DNA from: Vibrio ishigakensis
GTDB lineage: Bacteria > Pseudomonadota > Gammaproteobacteria > Enterobacterales > Vibrionaceae
Length of the DNA: 64,000 nt
Direction of reading: 5' to 3'
NCBI RefSeq assembly: GCF_024347675.1
Contig: NZ_AP024881.1
Coordinates: forward strand, 2,728,001 to 2,792,000
The notes beneath the pieces are model-generated. The model saw only the letters and a program-made list of their open reading frames with translations, was not told the DNA's origin and did no database searches. Numbering within the stretch: position 1 is the first letter of the stretch; the number at the start of each line of letters is the position of its first letter. Made by a program: the position numbers and the translations under genes. This document shows, in pieces, positions 38,377 through 48,155 of the stretch.

Positions 38377-40104
38377 ATGGATCTTAAAACAATAACCTAC
38401 CTGGTCGTGGGCGCTACCTTTGCTCTCTATATCGGTATCGCGATCTGGGCTCGTGCTGGCTCAACCAAGGAATTCTATGTTGCAGGCGGTGGTGTAAACC
38501 CTATCGCTAACGGCATGGCAACTGCAGCGGACTGGATGTCAGCAGCGTCGTTTATCTCAATGGCGGGTCTTATCGCCTTTATGGGTTACGGCGGCTCGGT
38601 ATTCCTAATGGGTTGGACCGGTGGCTATGTACTACTTGCTCTGCTACTTGCTCCTTACCTACGTAAATTTGGTAAGTTCACCGTGCCTGAGTTTGTGGGT
38701 GAGCGCTTCTACTCCAACACGGCTCGTATCGTAGCGGTTGTGTGTCTGATCATCGCATCGGTCACTTATGTTATCGGTCAGATGAAAGGGGTGGGTGTAG
38801 CCTTCGGTCGCTTCCTTGAGGTGGACTATGCTACTGGCCTTGGTATCGGTATGTGTATCGTATTTATCTACGCCGTAATGGGCGGGATGAAAGGCATCAC
38901 CTATACTCAGATTGCTCAATACTGCGTCCTCATTCTTGCATACACTATTCCAGCAGTATTTATCTCTCTACAACTTACTGGCCATGCCCTACCTCAGATT
39001 GGTCTAGGTAGTACCATGACTGGCTCCGATGTCTATCTTCTGGATAAACTCGACCAAGTAGTAACCGAACTCGGGTTCACCGAATACACCACTGCGGTGC
39101 GGGGCGATACCCTCAACATGTTCGTTTACACTATGTCCTTGATGATAGGTACTGCGGGTCTACCACACGTAATTATCCGCTTCTTTACCGTACCTAAGGT
39201 ACGTGATGCGCGAACCTCTGCAGGTTGGGCGCTAGTGTTTATCGCTATCCTTTACACCACAGCTCCTGCAGTAGCGGCTATGGCACGTCTAAACCTAATG
39301 GAGACAGTAAACCCGGCTCAAAACCAAAACCTTATCTATGATGAGCGTCCAGATTGGTTCAAGAACTGGGAAACCACAGGCCTACTTGGCTTTGATGATA
39401 AGAACGGCGACGGTGCCATCCAGTACACAGCCGATGCAGCGACTAACGAACTTCGCGTTGACCGTGACATCATGGTACTGGCAAACCCAGAGATCGCTAA
39501 TCTACCAAACTGGGTAATCGCTCTGGTAGCCGCAGGTGGTCTGGCAGCAGCACTATCTACAGCAGCGGGGCTACTACTGGCTATATCCTCGGCCATATCC
39601 CATGACCTGATAAAAGGGGTCATAAACCCCAATATATCTGAGAAGAAAGAACTGCTCGCCAGTCGGATATCCATGGCGGTGGCTATCGGGGTGGCCGGTT
39701 ACCTCGGACTCAATCCGCCAGGGTTTGCCGCAGGTACCGTAGCACTGGCATTCGGATTGGCCGCCTCGTCGATATTCCCGGCGTTGATGATGGGTATCTT
39801 CAGTAAGAACATCAACAAAGAGGGCGCTATCGCAGGTATGATCGCAGGTATCGGTATCACCCTATTCTATGTATTCCAACACAAGGGCATCCTGTTCATC
39901 GCTGATTGGAAATATCTAGAAAGCTGGGGCAGCAACTGGTTCCTAGGTATCGAACCAAACGCCTTCGGTGCGATTGGTGCACTATTCAACTTCATCGTGG
40001 CTTATGCAGTATCTAAGGTAACTGCAGAAACACCACAAGAAGTGAAAGACCTAGTAGAGCACGTACGTGTTCCTGTGGGAGCAGGTTCTGCTCAAGACCA
40101 CTAA
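38377..40104 (+). CDS. Sodium:solute symporter, VC_2705 subfamily (acetate permease-like)
   Basis: 575 aa SLC5-family symporter with about 13 membrane segments. Family features include FYVAGGGVNPIANGMATAADWMSAASFISM near the N terminus (residues ~31-60, key WMSAASF) and the GTAGLPHVIIRFFTVP motif. It resembles the acetate/pyruvate symporter ActP but has an insertion around residues 300-370 typical of the two-component subfamily. With acs and CrbS/CrbR-like genes nearby, acetate or another short carboxylate is the likely substrate. It is cotranscribed with the DUF4212 gene and ends in a terminator. Confidence 0.88.
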   Translation: MDLKTITYLVVGATFALYIGIAIWARAGSTKEFYVAGGGVNPIANGMATAADWMSAASFISMAGLIAFMGYGGSVFLMGWTGGYVLLALLLAPYLRKFGKFTVPEFVGERFYSNTARIVAVVCLIIASVTYVIGQMKGVGVAFGRFLEVDYATGLGIGMCIVFIYAVMGGMKGITYTQIAQYCVLILAYTIPAVFISLQLTGHALPQIGLGSTMTGSDVYLLDKLDQVVTELGFTEYTTAVRGDTLNMFVYTMSLMIGTAGLPHVIIRFFTVPKVRDARTSAGWALVFIAILYTTAPAVAAMARLNLMETVNPAQNQNLIYDERPDWFKNWETTGLLGFDDKNGDGAIQYTADAATNELRVDRDIMVLANPEIANLPNWVIALVAAGGLAAALSTAAGLLLAISSAISHDLIKGVINPNISEKKELLASRISMAVAIGVAGYLGLNPPGFAAGTVALAFGLAASSIFPALMMGIFSKNINKEGAIAGMIAGIGITLFYVFQHKGILFIADWKYLESWGSNWFLGIEPNAFGAIGALFNFIVAYAVSKVTAETPQEVKDLVEHVRVPVGAGSAQDH

Positions 40105-40121
40105 AATACAACCCTGTGCAC

Positions 40122-40147
40122 AAAAGCCCCTTCGGGGGCTTTTTTTT
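40122..40147 (+). terminator. Terminator of the symporter operon
   Basis: AAGCCCC-ttcg-GGGGCTT is followed by a run of T. Confidence 0.93.
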
Positions 40148-40200
40148 CACCCTGACTCAAGCCTACACTGGTAAAAATATCAGCTTGCAAGGATGCAAAC

Positions 40201-40677
40201 ATGTTTAAAAACAAACACTTCATCGTCGCCCTCTTGGTTTGTCCTATCCTAGCGACTATCGCTTATTTTGGTGTAGACCTCGCGGTCAGTGAGAAGCCAC
40301 ATGCGGCAAAAGAGGGGGAAAGCTACAAGCTGATCAGCAAGTCTAATTGTCGCTATACCAGTGGTTTATGCGATATGGAGAACGGAGAGTTTAAGGTGCA
40401 GTTTCGCTCTGAAAAGCTGACGCCAAGCACCCTAACCTTGAGCTTATCATCCAAATATCCGCTAGAAGGTATTGCCGTAGCGCTAGCTACCTCAGAGGAA
40501 CAAATAGAGCCAACCGAGATGACTTCTATGGATAACTCAGCTCAGAAATGGTCTATTGAGCTTCCTGCTGATGATATCGAGAACAAGAAGCTACGTATGG
40601 CAATCCGTTCGGACGATGTCCTTTACTTTGGCGAAGCTGAAACCAAGTTTGTGGTGTACAAAACACTAATCGATTAG
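40201..40677 (+). CDS. Membrane-anchored protein of unknown function in the acetate region
   Basis: 158 aa that I do not recognise. One N-terminal hydrophobic segment (~8-27) acts as anchor or uncleaved signal; the rest, about 130 residues, is predicted outside the membrane and beta-rich. It contains a close cysteine pair in SNCRYTSGLCDMENGEFKV, which could form a disulfide. AAGGA precedes the ATG. It lies after the symporter terminator and its last 12 bp overlap the end of the convergent sensor kinase gene. Its position suggests an accessory role in acetate uptake or sensing, without direct evidence. Confidence 0.7.
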   Translation: MFKNKHFIVALLVCPILATIAYFGVDLAVSEKPHAAKEGESYKLISKSNCRYTSGLCDMENGEFKVQFRSEKLTPSTLTLSLSSKYPLEGIAVALATSEEQIEPTEMTSMDNSAQKWSIELPADDIENKKLRMAIRSDDVLYFGEAETKFVVYKTLID

Positions 40678-43600
40678 GCTCATTCCTTGAGTGTTTAATA
40701 GGCCTCTTAGCTTAAGAGGCTTCACCGGTTTAGGTAAGAATTCGAAGCCGTAGTATTTGACCCTATCCATGATTTCTGGAGTTCTATCTGCACTGATAAT
40801 GACCCCAGCAAACTCATCTCCAACCACCTGTCGACAGAGCTTGAGCACATCCAATCCTGTCACCTGTTCCTGCAATCTATAATCGGATAACACTACGTCT
40901 GGACGCCATGCATCCTTAAGCTGATTCTGTGTCTGAGTCATGTCCTCAGCCAAGCGCACCTCGCACCCCCAGCGCTGCAGCAGATCCTGCATAGCCAGTA
41001 GAATTTCCGGCTCATCATCGACACACAACACCTTGAGGCGAGATAGGTCGGCAACTTGGATCTGAGGCTCAACAAGGAGTTCAACCTCGGAGACAGGTGG
41101 CTCTACAATAGGGATGCTAATAGAGAATACACTCCCTCTTCCCGTCCATGAGCGCACCCCAATCTTATGATTCAATAACTGCGCGATACCGCGAGAAATA
41201 GCCAACCCCAAGCCTAAACCTTTGTCTGCGCCGATAGGGTTAGTGCGGGTAAATTCCTCAAAGATAAGCTGCTGCTTGCTTGGCTCCACTCCAACACCAT
41301 TGTCCCAGACCTGTATCTGCAACTCATCTCCTGCTCGGCGCACACCCAGCACCACACGCCCTTTAGGGCTATATCTAAAGGCGTTGGTTAAGAAGTTCTG
41401 AATGACACGACGCAATAGCTTGATATCGGAGTTCACATACAGGCTACTCGGCACAGTAGAGAAGTGGATCTCTTGCTCTTCGGCTATCACCCCAAACTCA
41501 GCATCCAGGTTGCTAAGAAGCTTTTGGATAGCGAATGGCTCGGGCTTACTCTCGAGCTTTCCAGATTCAAGGCGGGAGATATCGAGAAGGTCACTAATCA
41601 ACGACTCTGCCGCATGCATAGCGTTCTCTATATGGGAAGCCACCTGCTTGGTTTGTGCGTCTTGCGCCACTTCAGTAAGAGAAGAGGTAAATAAGCGCGC
41701 CGCATTTAAAGGTTGCATTAAGTCATGACTGACCGCCGCTAAGAAGCGAGACTTAGACTGAGACTCCATCTCAGAGCGCTGGTTGGCCTGCATTAATTTC
41801 TGGTTCAAGTCTTCCAGCTCACAGGTTCGCTCATGCACCCTTTCTTCTAGGGTTACATTGGCATCCTTGAGTGCTCGCTCTGCCTGCCTAAATACCGTGA
41901 TATCACTAAAACTCATCGCAAACCCACCACCCGGCATTGGGTTACCCTGCACCTCGATCTCTCTACCGTCGGCACGTTGCCTGGATGAGGTGTGCGCAGT
42001 ACCTCGCCTTAAGTGCTCAAGTCGCCTCTTTACATGCTCCTCTGGGTCACCCGGACCACACAAGCCCTGCTCCGCATTGTGGCGAATCACATCCTCTATA
42101 GGTCTGCCCACCTGAATCAATCCAGAGGGGAAATCGAATAGCTCAAGATACCTCTGATTCCAAGCCACCAGCCTTAGTTGCTTATCGACCACTGCGATGC
42201 CTTGTTCGATATGTTCAATCGCACCCTGTAAGAGGCTTCGGCTGAAGTCATACACCTCAGAGGCTTCATCCACTATGGTTGCCAACTCATCAAGGTGCAT
42301 GTTTTTACCTTGCAATGCAGAAGTAAGCACTAACTTAGCGGACGATGCTCCGAATACACCAGCAAGCAAACGTTCAGTATGGCGGATCAAGGTAGAGGGT
42401 GCGTTTTGGTTTGGCATCAAGATCTGGTCTTGCTGATTCCAATATTGAGTGAAGGCTGCTTTAACCCGCTTTCTACCTACAAATCGCCCTGCTACGAGCT
42501 CCAATTCAGCGACAGTGACTCGGCTTTGATAAAGGCTGATGTTATCTGCCTCTGGCAGTGGTGAGCCCACAAAGGCGGCTGACTGTAAGCGTTCACTCAC
42601 ATTTGGTCTGGTGAGCATAGAGATCACGACATAAAACAGCGCATTTAGGCCGACACTGAGTATCAAGCCCCAGTCAGAGGTTTTAATCTCAAGGAAGGAG
42701 AGGAACTCGGGAGGTGTGATGACTCCGAGTAAGAAGTTACTGGTGGCATCTCCGGCTAGCACTCCGGTCTGATTCATCAGGGTAATCAGCCAGATCAAAA
42801 AGCCTATGGTTAGCCCAACGTATACACCATTGCGATTACCCTGACGCCAATACAAGCCGCCAAGCAAGGCTGGGGCAAACTGAGTCACAGCTGCAAAAGA
42901 GAGAAAGCCGATTGCAGACAAGGTCCCTACCGCGTCTAGCGCGCGGTAGAAGAACCAAGCCCCAGCAATCAAGAGCACGATCAGCACGCGGCGCACCACC
43001 AGCAAGCGCCCTGCAAACAACCTGAAATTGTGCGAGGAAAGTCGCATACGGCGAAGCAGTAGCGGCATCACAAGGTCATTTGAAACCATGATGGCAAGGG
43101 CAATGGTAGAGACGATTACCATTCCACTTGCTGCCGAAACGCCGCCGATGAAGGCAAGCAGAGCGACACTGTCAGCGCCTAGTGCCAATGGCAGACTAAT
43201 TACATAGTTGTCTGCCGAAACCCCAGAGAGCAAGGCATTGCCTGCCCATGCGATAGGCAGAACGAACAAACCCATCAAGACCAGATAGATAGGGAAAACT
43301 CGGCGCGCCGTATGCAAATCAGAAGCGCGCTCATTCTCGACCACTATGGTGTGAAACTGACGTGGCAAACAGAATATCGCCATCATGGTGAGCAGGATAT
43401 GAATAAACAGGGTGGCAAAATTAGGTGAGGCATAGGACTCTACCGCTTCATTCACCAGAGAAACATCCGCCCTACCGCTGACACTAAACAGCACGAACAA
43501 GCCAACCGCCAGAAACGCCACCAACTTGACGATAGACTCAAAGGCGATAGCCATCATCATGCCCCTGTGGTGCTCTGTATTATCTATGTGCCTGGTACCA

Positions 43601-44118
43601 AACAGTACGGTAAATCCTGCCAATGCGACAACCACCAGCCAAGAGAGGTGGAACTTTCCATAGCCATGAGCCTCGAGAAGATCCGGGGCAATGAGCTCTA
43701 GGCCCATCATGATCCCTCGCAGCTGCAAGGCAATATAAGGCAGGATGCCGACCACAGAGATCAGGGTAACCAAAACCGCTAACCCTTGAGATTTGCCGTA
43801 GCGGGCACCGATAAAGTCTGCAATGGAGTTAATGTGTTCGCGCTTTGCCACCAATATCATGCGAGCAAGCACTCGCCAGAAGAAGACAAAGACTATGATA
43901 GGAGCGATATAGACCGGCAGGAATGCCCAAGGGTTTTCCCCGGCTTGGCCTACGGTGCCAAAAAAGGTCCAAGAGGTGCAATAAACTGCGATGGAAAGGC
44001 TATAAATCCAGGGTCTAAAGCGAGAGAGCCAGTGGCTTTTTCGGTCACCATACCAAGCAACCAAAAATAGAATTCCTAGATAAACGAGAGACGCGGGAAC
44101 GACCACCCACCCTGGCAT
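40666..44118 (-). CDS. crbS: CrbS-like hybrid histidine kinase with SLC5 symporter domain
   Basis: 1150 aa. Order: SLC5/SSS transporter-like domain with ~13 helices (~1-490), STAC-type linker (~525-610), PAS with LRLVAWNQRYLELFDFP (~640-740), coiled coil, HisKA with phosphoacceptor histidine in AVSHDLMQPLNAARL (~795), HATPase with VWDNGVGVE and GLGLGLAISRG (~900-1010), and C-terminal receiver with Asp in VLSDYRLQ (~1030-1140). This is the architecture of CrbS, the Vibrio acetate-switch sensor. The symporter domain may sense or carry the signal. The cognate CrbR-like regulator is 2.8 kb away on the other strand. Confidence 0.85.
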   Translation of the reverse strand: MPGWVVVPASLVYLGILFLVAWYGDRKSHWLSRFRPWIYSLSIAVYCTSWTFFGTVGQAGENPWAFLPVYIAPIIVFVFFWRVLARMILVAKREHINSIADFIGARYGKSQGLAVLVTLISVVGILPYIALQLRGIMMGLELIAPDLLEAHGYGKFHLSWLVVVALAGFTVLFGTRHIDNTEHHRGMMMAIAFESIVKLVAFLAVGLFVLFSVSGRADVSLVNEAVESYASPNFATLFIHILLTMMAIFCLPRQFHTIVVENERASDLHTARRVFPIYLVLMGLFVLPIAWAGNALLSGVSADNYVISLPLALGADSVALLAFIGGVSAASGMVIVSTIALAIMVSNDLVMPLLLRRMRLSSHNFRLFAGRLLVVRRVLIVLLIAGAWFFYRALDAVGTLSAIGFLSFAAVTQFAPALLGGLYWRQGNRNGVYVGLTIGFLIWLITLMNQTGVLAGDATSNFLLGVITPPEFLSFLEIKTSDWGLILSVGLNALFYVVISMLTRPNVSERLQSAAFVGSPLPEADNISLYQSRVTVAELELVAGRFVGRKRVKAAFTQYWNQQDQILMPNQNAPSTLIRHTERLLAGVFGASSAKLVLTSALQGKNMHLDELATIVDEASEVYDFSRSLLQGAIEHIEQGIAVVDKQLRLVAWNQRYLELFDFPSGLIQVGRPIEDVIRHNAEQGLCGPGDPEEHVKRRLEHLRRGTAHTSSRQRADGREIEVQGNPMPGGGFAMSFSDITVFRQAERALKDANVTLEERVHERTCELEDLNQKLMQANQRSEMESQSKSRFLAAVSHDLMQPLNAARLFTSSLTEVAQDAQTKQVASHIENAMHAAESLISDLLDISRLESGKLESKPEPFAIQKLLSNLDAEFGVIAEEQEIHFSTVPSSLYVNSDIKLLRRVIQNFLTNAFRYSPKGRVVLGVRRAGDELQIQVWDNGVGVEPSKQQLIFEEFTRTNPIGADKGLGLGLAISRGIAQLLNHKIGVRSWTGRGSVFSISIPIVEPPVSEVELLVEPQIQVADLSRLKVLCVDDEPEILLAMQDLLQRWGCEVRLAEDMTQTQNQLKDAWRPDVVLSDYRLQEQVTGLDVLKLCRQVVGDEFAGVIISADRTPEIMDRVKYYGFEFLPKPVKPLKLRGLLNTQGMSLID

Positions 44119-44183
44119 AATGCAATCCTTGACTAAACCTTATCCACTAAGGTTAGCCAAGGGTTTGCTTTATACTCAATGAG

Positions 44184-45371
44184 TTAGGCTGATTTTTGTG
44201 CGGTAGCCTCAATATCTGGCGTGCTTGTTTCCGCTTCAGGTTCTTTTAGTTTGATGAACAGCGCTATAAAGCCCATCGCCGCCATCACCCAGAATACGTT
44301 TACACCAAAGAACTCGTATCCCCAACCACTCAGGGTCGTCATGGCTGCCATCACTATGCCAAGAGGAATCGCGTTATACAGAGCCTGCAAGGCCACCATC
44401 TTATGCGGCTCAGAGTCTTGGATATAACGGATCGCTGCAATATGCGCTAAAGCGAAGGTTACGCCATGCAGAAGCTGGATTAGCACCAAAGCGGGTAGCA
44501 AGGTTGTCGACGCTGTAAGCCCCCAGCGCACCATGACCCCAACCGATGCCACCATAAACAAAGCACGCAAAGACCAGTTGCCGAACAGGCGATTCGCAAG
44601 GGCAAACACACCCACCTCTGCCGCCACGCCTAGACTCCATAGGTAACCTATGATGTCCGCGGAGTAGCCCGCTTCTTTCCAGTAGATAGAACTAAAACCA
44701 TAGTAAGCAGCATGGCTACACTGGATAAGCGAAATCAGCACCAAGAACTTGATCACTGCCCCATCGCGCATCATCAGGCTCAGCTTAGGTCTGCTTACCT
44801 TGTTTTGTTCAGCGGTAACGGGCGCCACATTGGGATTACGAAACGAAAGCGCAATTGCTAGCAACACACCAAATAGCGCAGTGAATACGATCATCTGGGT
44901 GCCAAACTTAGCCACCAAGAAGCCCACCACGGTAGAGCCTGCAATAAAGGCCACCGAGCCCCACAATCGTGTACGACCATAGTCGAGCATTTTGAGACGA
45001 GCATAGTGGTTAGCCAATGCGTCCGATAACGGAATCGCGGGACCACAGCACATATTGAACAATATGGTGGCTAGCGCGAGCAGCCAGAAATTTCCACCAG
45101 TCACTAGGTGGAAAGCGATAAAGGCCGCCGATGCCACACTAAGCACACGTAATGCAGGGATAAGGTGTTCAACCTTATGAATACGCGGGGTGATGACTAG
45201 GTTGGCCACGCAGCGGGTCGCAAACGCCAGACCCAACAAGATACCAATATCACCCGCTGATACCCCTTGGTCTTTAAACCATAAAGCCCAGAACGGCAGA
45301 TACACGCCATAAGCAAAGAAGAATCCAACAAAATATTGAGAGATCCAGGCGTAAGGGGAAGGTTTTAACAT
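44184..45371 (-). CDS. MFS transporter, HcaT-like
   Basis: 395 aa major facilitator with 12 hydrophobic segments. It begins MLKPSPYAWISQYFVGFFFAYGVYL (first 25 residues, key SQYFVGFFFAYG) and has the MFS-like loop YGRTRLWGSVAFI, both typical of the HcaT (3-phenylpropionate) group of the nucleoside/oligosaccharide:proton branch. No phenylpropionate genes are nearby, so the substrate is open. I take the ATG at 45371; a GTG one codon upstream is also possible. It is downstream of no other gene on its strand. Confidence 0.82.
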   Translation of the reverse strand: MLKPSPYAWISQYFVGFFFAYGVYLPFWALWFKDQGVSAGDIGILLGLAFATRCVANLVITPRIHKVEHLIPALRVLSVASAAFIAFHLVTGGNFWLLALATILFNMCCGPAIPLSDALANHYARLKMLDYGRTRLWGSVAFIAGSTVVGFLVAKFGTQMIVFTALFGVLLAIALSFRNPNVAPVTAEQNKVSRPKLSLMMRDGAVIKFLVLISLIQCSHAAYYGFSSIYWKEAGYSADIIGYLWSLGVAAEVGVFALANRLFGNWSLRALFMVASVGVMVRWGLTASTTLLPALVLIQLLHGVTFALAHIAAIRYIQDSEPHKMVALQALYNAIPLGIVMAAMTTLSGWGYEFFGVNVFWVMAAMGFIALFIKLKEPEAETSTPDIEATAQKSA

Positions 45372-45466
45372 CACACGATTCCACAGATTAGAGATAGATA
45401 AGCGAGCACATTATGAAAGGATGTGAAGTGAAGAAAAAGGGATATTGTTTATTTCATCTTTTCCGC

Positions 45467-45478
45467 ATTAGACCAAAG
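45467..45478 (+). promoter_or_regulatory. ATTAGACC motif upstream of the DUF294 gene
   Basis: ATTAGACCAAAG, 64 bp before the start at 45543, shares its first eight bases with the motif at 37918 and the one at 50296. Candidate regulator site of the acetate region. Confidence 0.35.
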
Positions 45479-45542
45479 TCGTCTGGAGTGTCTGGCAAAC
45501 TTTGTCACACTATACCCATACCCAATTGGCCTATGCAGGATT

Positions 45543-47363
45543 ATGCCCGAGCAGTTCAATACCCAGCATCCCCCATTTGATAAGTTGGACTCAGAGCAAA
45601 CCAAGGTATTGCTCGACTCCCTAGATATCGCCTACTTTCGCCAAGGAGACGCCATCCTAGATATTGGCGAACAGAGCGATAGCCTGTTTGTGCTCATAAA
45701 AGGAGCGGTCGAGCAACGCACAAGCGATCGGGTTATTGCGCATTTTGGACATGATGATCTTTTTGATGCTGACGCTCTTTTTAATGGCAAGGCTAGACAC
45801 CAGTTCTTAGCCATCGAGGACGTACTTTGCTACCTAGTTCCCAAACCTGTCTTTCTAAACCTTTGTGAGAACAATCAAGAGTTTGAACACTACTTCAACG
45901 GTAATTTATCTCAAAGAAAACAACTGCTGCGTTCGGCGCAGAAACAGCAAAACCTAGCGGAATTTATTCTCTCTAGGGTTAACAGCGATATCTACCATCC
46001 GCCACTTATCCTTGAAAGTTCCACCAGCTTACAAAACGCCACTGCCAAGATGAATGAATTGGATATTGACGCGGCCTTGGTGAGACTGGATGAGGAAGAC
46101 AATCGACTGGAAGCGAATCCAGAACACCCACCCTATGCCATAGTCACACGCACTAACCTGCTCCATGCCTTAGCCCTTGAGGGAAAACAGCTACAGGATG
46201 AGGTTTCAGGTATATCCTCTTTTCCGGTTTTTCAGACCCAAGAGGGAGAGTTCCTGTTTAGCGCCATGCTCACCATGACCCGCAACAAGATGAAGCGCTT
46301 AATGGTAGTGCACGAGCATGAAGCCGTGGGCATGCTAGACCTGACCCAGATCTTAAGTGCTTTCTCTTCTCACTCACATGTGATCAGTTTGAGTATCGCC
46401 AGAGCCAATACCATTGAAGACCTGACGGCGGTCTCAGAGAGGCAGAACGACTTTATCAAGAGCCTACTATCAAATGGCATCCGCACTCGCTTTATTATGG
46501 AACTTATCTCTGTGGTCAACGAGCAGATCATTCAAAAGGCGTTTGAGATTACCGTACCTGAAGAGCATCAAAATTCATGCAGTCTGCTAGTACTGGGTTC
46601 AGAGGGTCGCGGTGAACAGGTATTCAAAACCGATCAGGACAATGCCTTAATCCTCTCAGATGACAATCCTTGGCCAGAGCATGCCAAGTCGATGCAAGCG
46701 TTCAGCGATAACCTAATGGCGCTCGGGTACCCACCATGTCCAGGCCAAGTGATGGTCAACAACCCTAAATGGGTCAATAGCCAATCTCAGTGGATAGAAC
46801 GTATTAACAGCTGGACTCAATCCATAGATGCGGAGTCTGTGATGCAATTGTCCATCTTCGCGGACGCCCACCCTGTGGCAGGCAATCACGCGTTAATCAC
46901 CCGAATCATTGAGCATCTTCAACTCAAGCTACAGGGTAATATGTTGCTCCTCTCAGACTTTGTGCGCCCTGCCCTGCAATTTGGGGTGCCGTTGACCCTA
47001 TTTGGTAACGTGAAGAGTAATAAAGAGGGAATCGATATCAAAAAAGGAGGTATTTTCCCCATAGTACATGGTGTGCGCACGTTAGCTCTGGAAAACGGCA
47101 TTGTTGAGCGAAACACCTTTGAGCGTATCGCCGAACTAGGCAAGCGCGGGCGTTTAGAGCCGAACAGCGTTGATAACCTTAGTGAAGCGCTAAAGCTGTT
47201 CTTTAAGCTACGGCTTGCTGAGCAGGTCACTAGCGGAGACTCTGGCAATCAGATTTACTTTTCGAAACTAAACCGAACCGAGCGCGACCTAGTTCGCCAC
47301 AGCTTCCATGTAGTGAAGAAGTTCCAACAGTTCTTGGCCTATCACTATCAAATAAGGGATTAA
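45543..47363 (+). CDS. cNMP-binding/CBS/DUF294 nucleotidyltransferase-like protein
   Basis: 606 aa regulatory protein. Domain order: N-terminal cyclic-nucleotide-binding-like domain (~15-125), two CBS motifs (~155-280), a DUF294 nucleotidyltransferase-like domain with LVLGSEGRGEQVFKTDQDNA (~345-364) and a DUF294 C-terminal domain (~480-600). The GSEGR...TDQDNA motif resembles GlnD-type nucleotidyltransferases, so it may modify or sense a target under adenylate control. Such genes commonly lie next to the exonuclease gene and acs or actP. Its start follows an ATTAGACC motif. The target is unknown. Confidence 0.85.
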   Translation: MPEQFNTQHPPFDKLDSEQTKVLLDSLDIAYFRQGDAILDIGEQSDSLFVLIKGAVEQRTSDRVIAHFGHDDLFDADALFNGKARHQFLAIEDVLCYLVPKPVFLNLCENNQEFEHYFNGNLSQRKQLLRSAQKQQNLAEFILSRVNSDIYHPPLILESSTSLQNATAKMNELDIDAALVRLDEEDNRLEANPEHPPYAIVTRTNLLHALALEGKQLQDEVSGISSFPVFQTQEGEFLFSAMLTMTRNKMKRLMVVHEHEAVGMLDLTQILSAFSSHSHVISLSIARANTIEDLTAVSERQNDFIKSLLSNGIRTRFIMELISVVNEQIIQKAFEITVPEEHQNSCSLLVLGSEGRGEQVFKTDQDNALILSDDNPWPEHAKSMQAFSDNLMALGYPPCPGQVMVNNPKWVNSQSQWIERINSWTQSIDAESVMQLSIFADAHPVAGNHALITRIIEHLQLKLQGNMLLLSDFVRPALQFGVPLTLFGNVKSNKEGIDIKKGGIFPIVHGVRTLALENGIVERNTFERIAELGKRGRLEPNSVDNLSEALKLFFKLRLAEQVTSGDSGNQIYFSKLNRTERDLVRHSFHVVKKFQQFLAYHYQIRD

Positions 47364-47366
47364 CCT

Positions 47367-48002
47367 ATGAATCCCTTAACTAGGCGCTACTGGCATTGGA
47401 AGCTAGGCCAACATAAATTTCAGCATCTTTTCACCGCACCACGCTGTGAGGAGTATGTATCTATCGATTGTGAGACCACCAGCCTTGATCCAAAACGGGC
47501 CGAGTTAGTCACCATAGCGGCCACCAAGATTGTCAAGAATCGGGTTTTGGTCAGTCAATCCTTACACCTAAAGCTCAAAGCCCCCTCCAGTTTGAGTGAA
47601 CATTCGGTCAAGGTTCATCAGATACGTCACCAAGATCTAGGTGATGGAATAGAAGAAAAACAAGCACTTGAACAGCTTCTGGAGTTTATTGATAACCGGC
47701 CTATCGTGGGCTATCACATTCGCTATGACAGGCAGATACTGAGCCATGCATGCAAAAAACATCTTGGATTCCCATTGCCTAATCCTGTCATCGAGGTGAG
47801 TCAGGTCTACCAGCAGAAGCTGGAAAAACACTTACAGAATGCTTATTTCGACCTCAGCTTAGAGGCCATCTGTCGTCATCTCGACCTGCCCATCTATGAA
47901 CAACACGATGCCCTACAGGACGCCATCACTGCCGCGCTCATCTTTGTGCGTTTGAAGAAGGGTGACCTGCCCGACCTAAACCTGCCGCATCTTTCCAAGT
48001 AA
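47367..48002 (+). CDS. DnaQ-like 3'-5' exonuclease
   Basis: 211 aa DEDD-superfamily exonuclease. Exo I is DCETTSLDP (Asp and Glu metal ligands), Exo II is in IVGYHIRYDRQ and Exo III is HDALQDA, the DEDDh type. It starts 3 bp after the DUF294 gene and is surely cotranscribed with it. The DUF294-exonuclease pair recurs in acetate loci of gammaproteobacteria, but why a nuclease belongs there is not known. RNA or DNA repair substrates are both possible. Confidence 0.85.
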   Translation: MNPLTRRYWHWKLGQHKFQHLFTAPRCEEYVSIDCETTSLDPKRAELVTIAATKIVKNRVLVSQSLHLKLKAPSSLSEHSVKVHQIRHQDLGDGIEEKQALEQLLEFIDNRPIVGYHIRYDRQILSHACKKHLGFPLPNPVIEVSQVYQQKLEKHLQNAYFDLSLEAICRHLDLPIYEQHDALQDAITAALIFVRLKKGDLPDLNLPHLSK

Positions 48003-48055
48003 TTGATCTATATCCCATTTACTGACATCTGCACCAGAAACATCCCACGCCTAAT

Positions 48056-48068
48056 CCTAAAGTCTAAT
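48056..48068 (-). promoter_or_regulatory. ATTAGAC motif upstream of acs
   Basis: Read on the minus strand, ATTAGACTTTAGG resembles ATTAGACCTTTGG at 37918 (11 of 13). It lies about 88 bp before the acs start. On the plus strand two CTAAT copies are spaced 13 bp apart. Candidate binding site for the CrbR-like regulator. Confidence 0.4.
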
Positions 48069-48155
48069 TGTGAAAACAAAGGGAGTGTTGAACTCTTATA
48101 CAAAAGGTGAAGGGTGCACCGCGGTAGAGATGTGCCCAATACAAGGAGAGAAATA

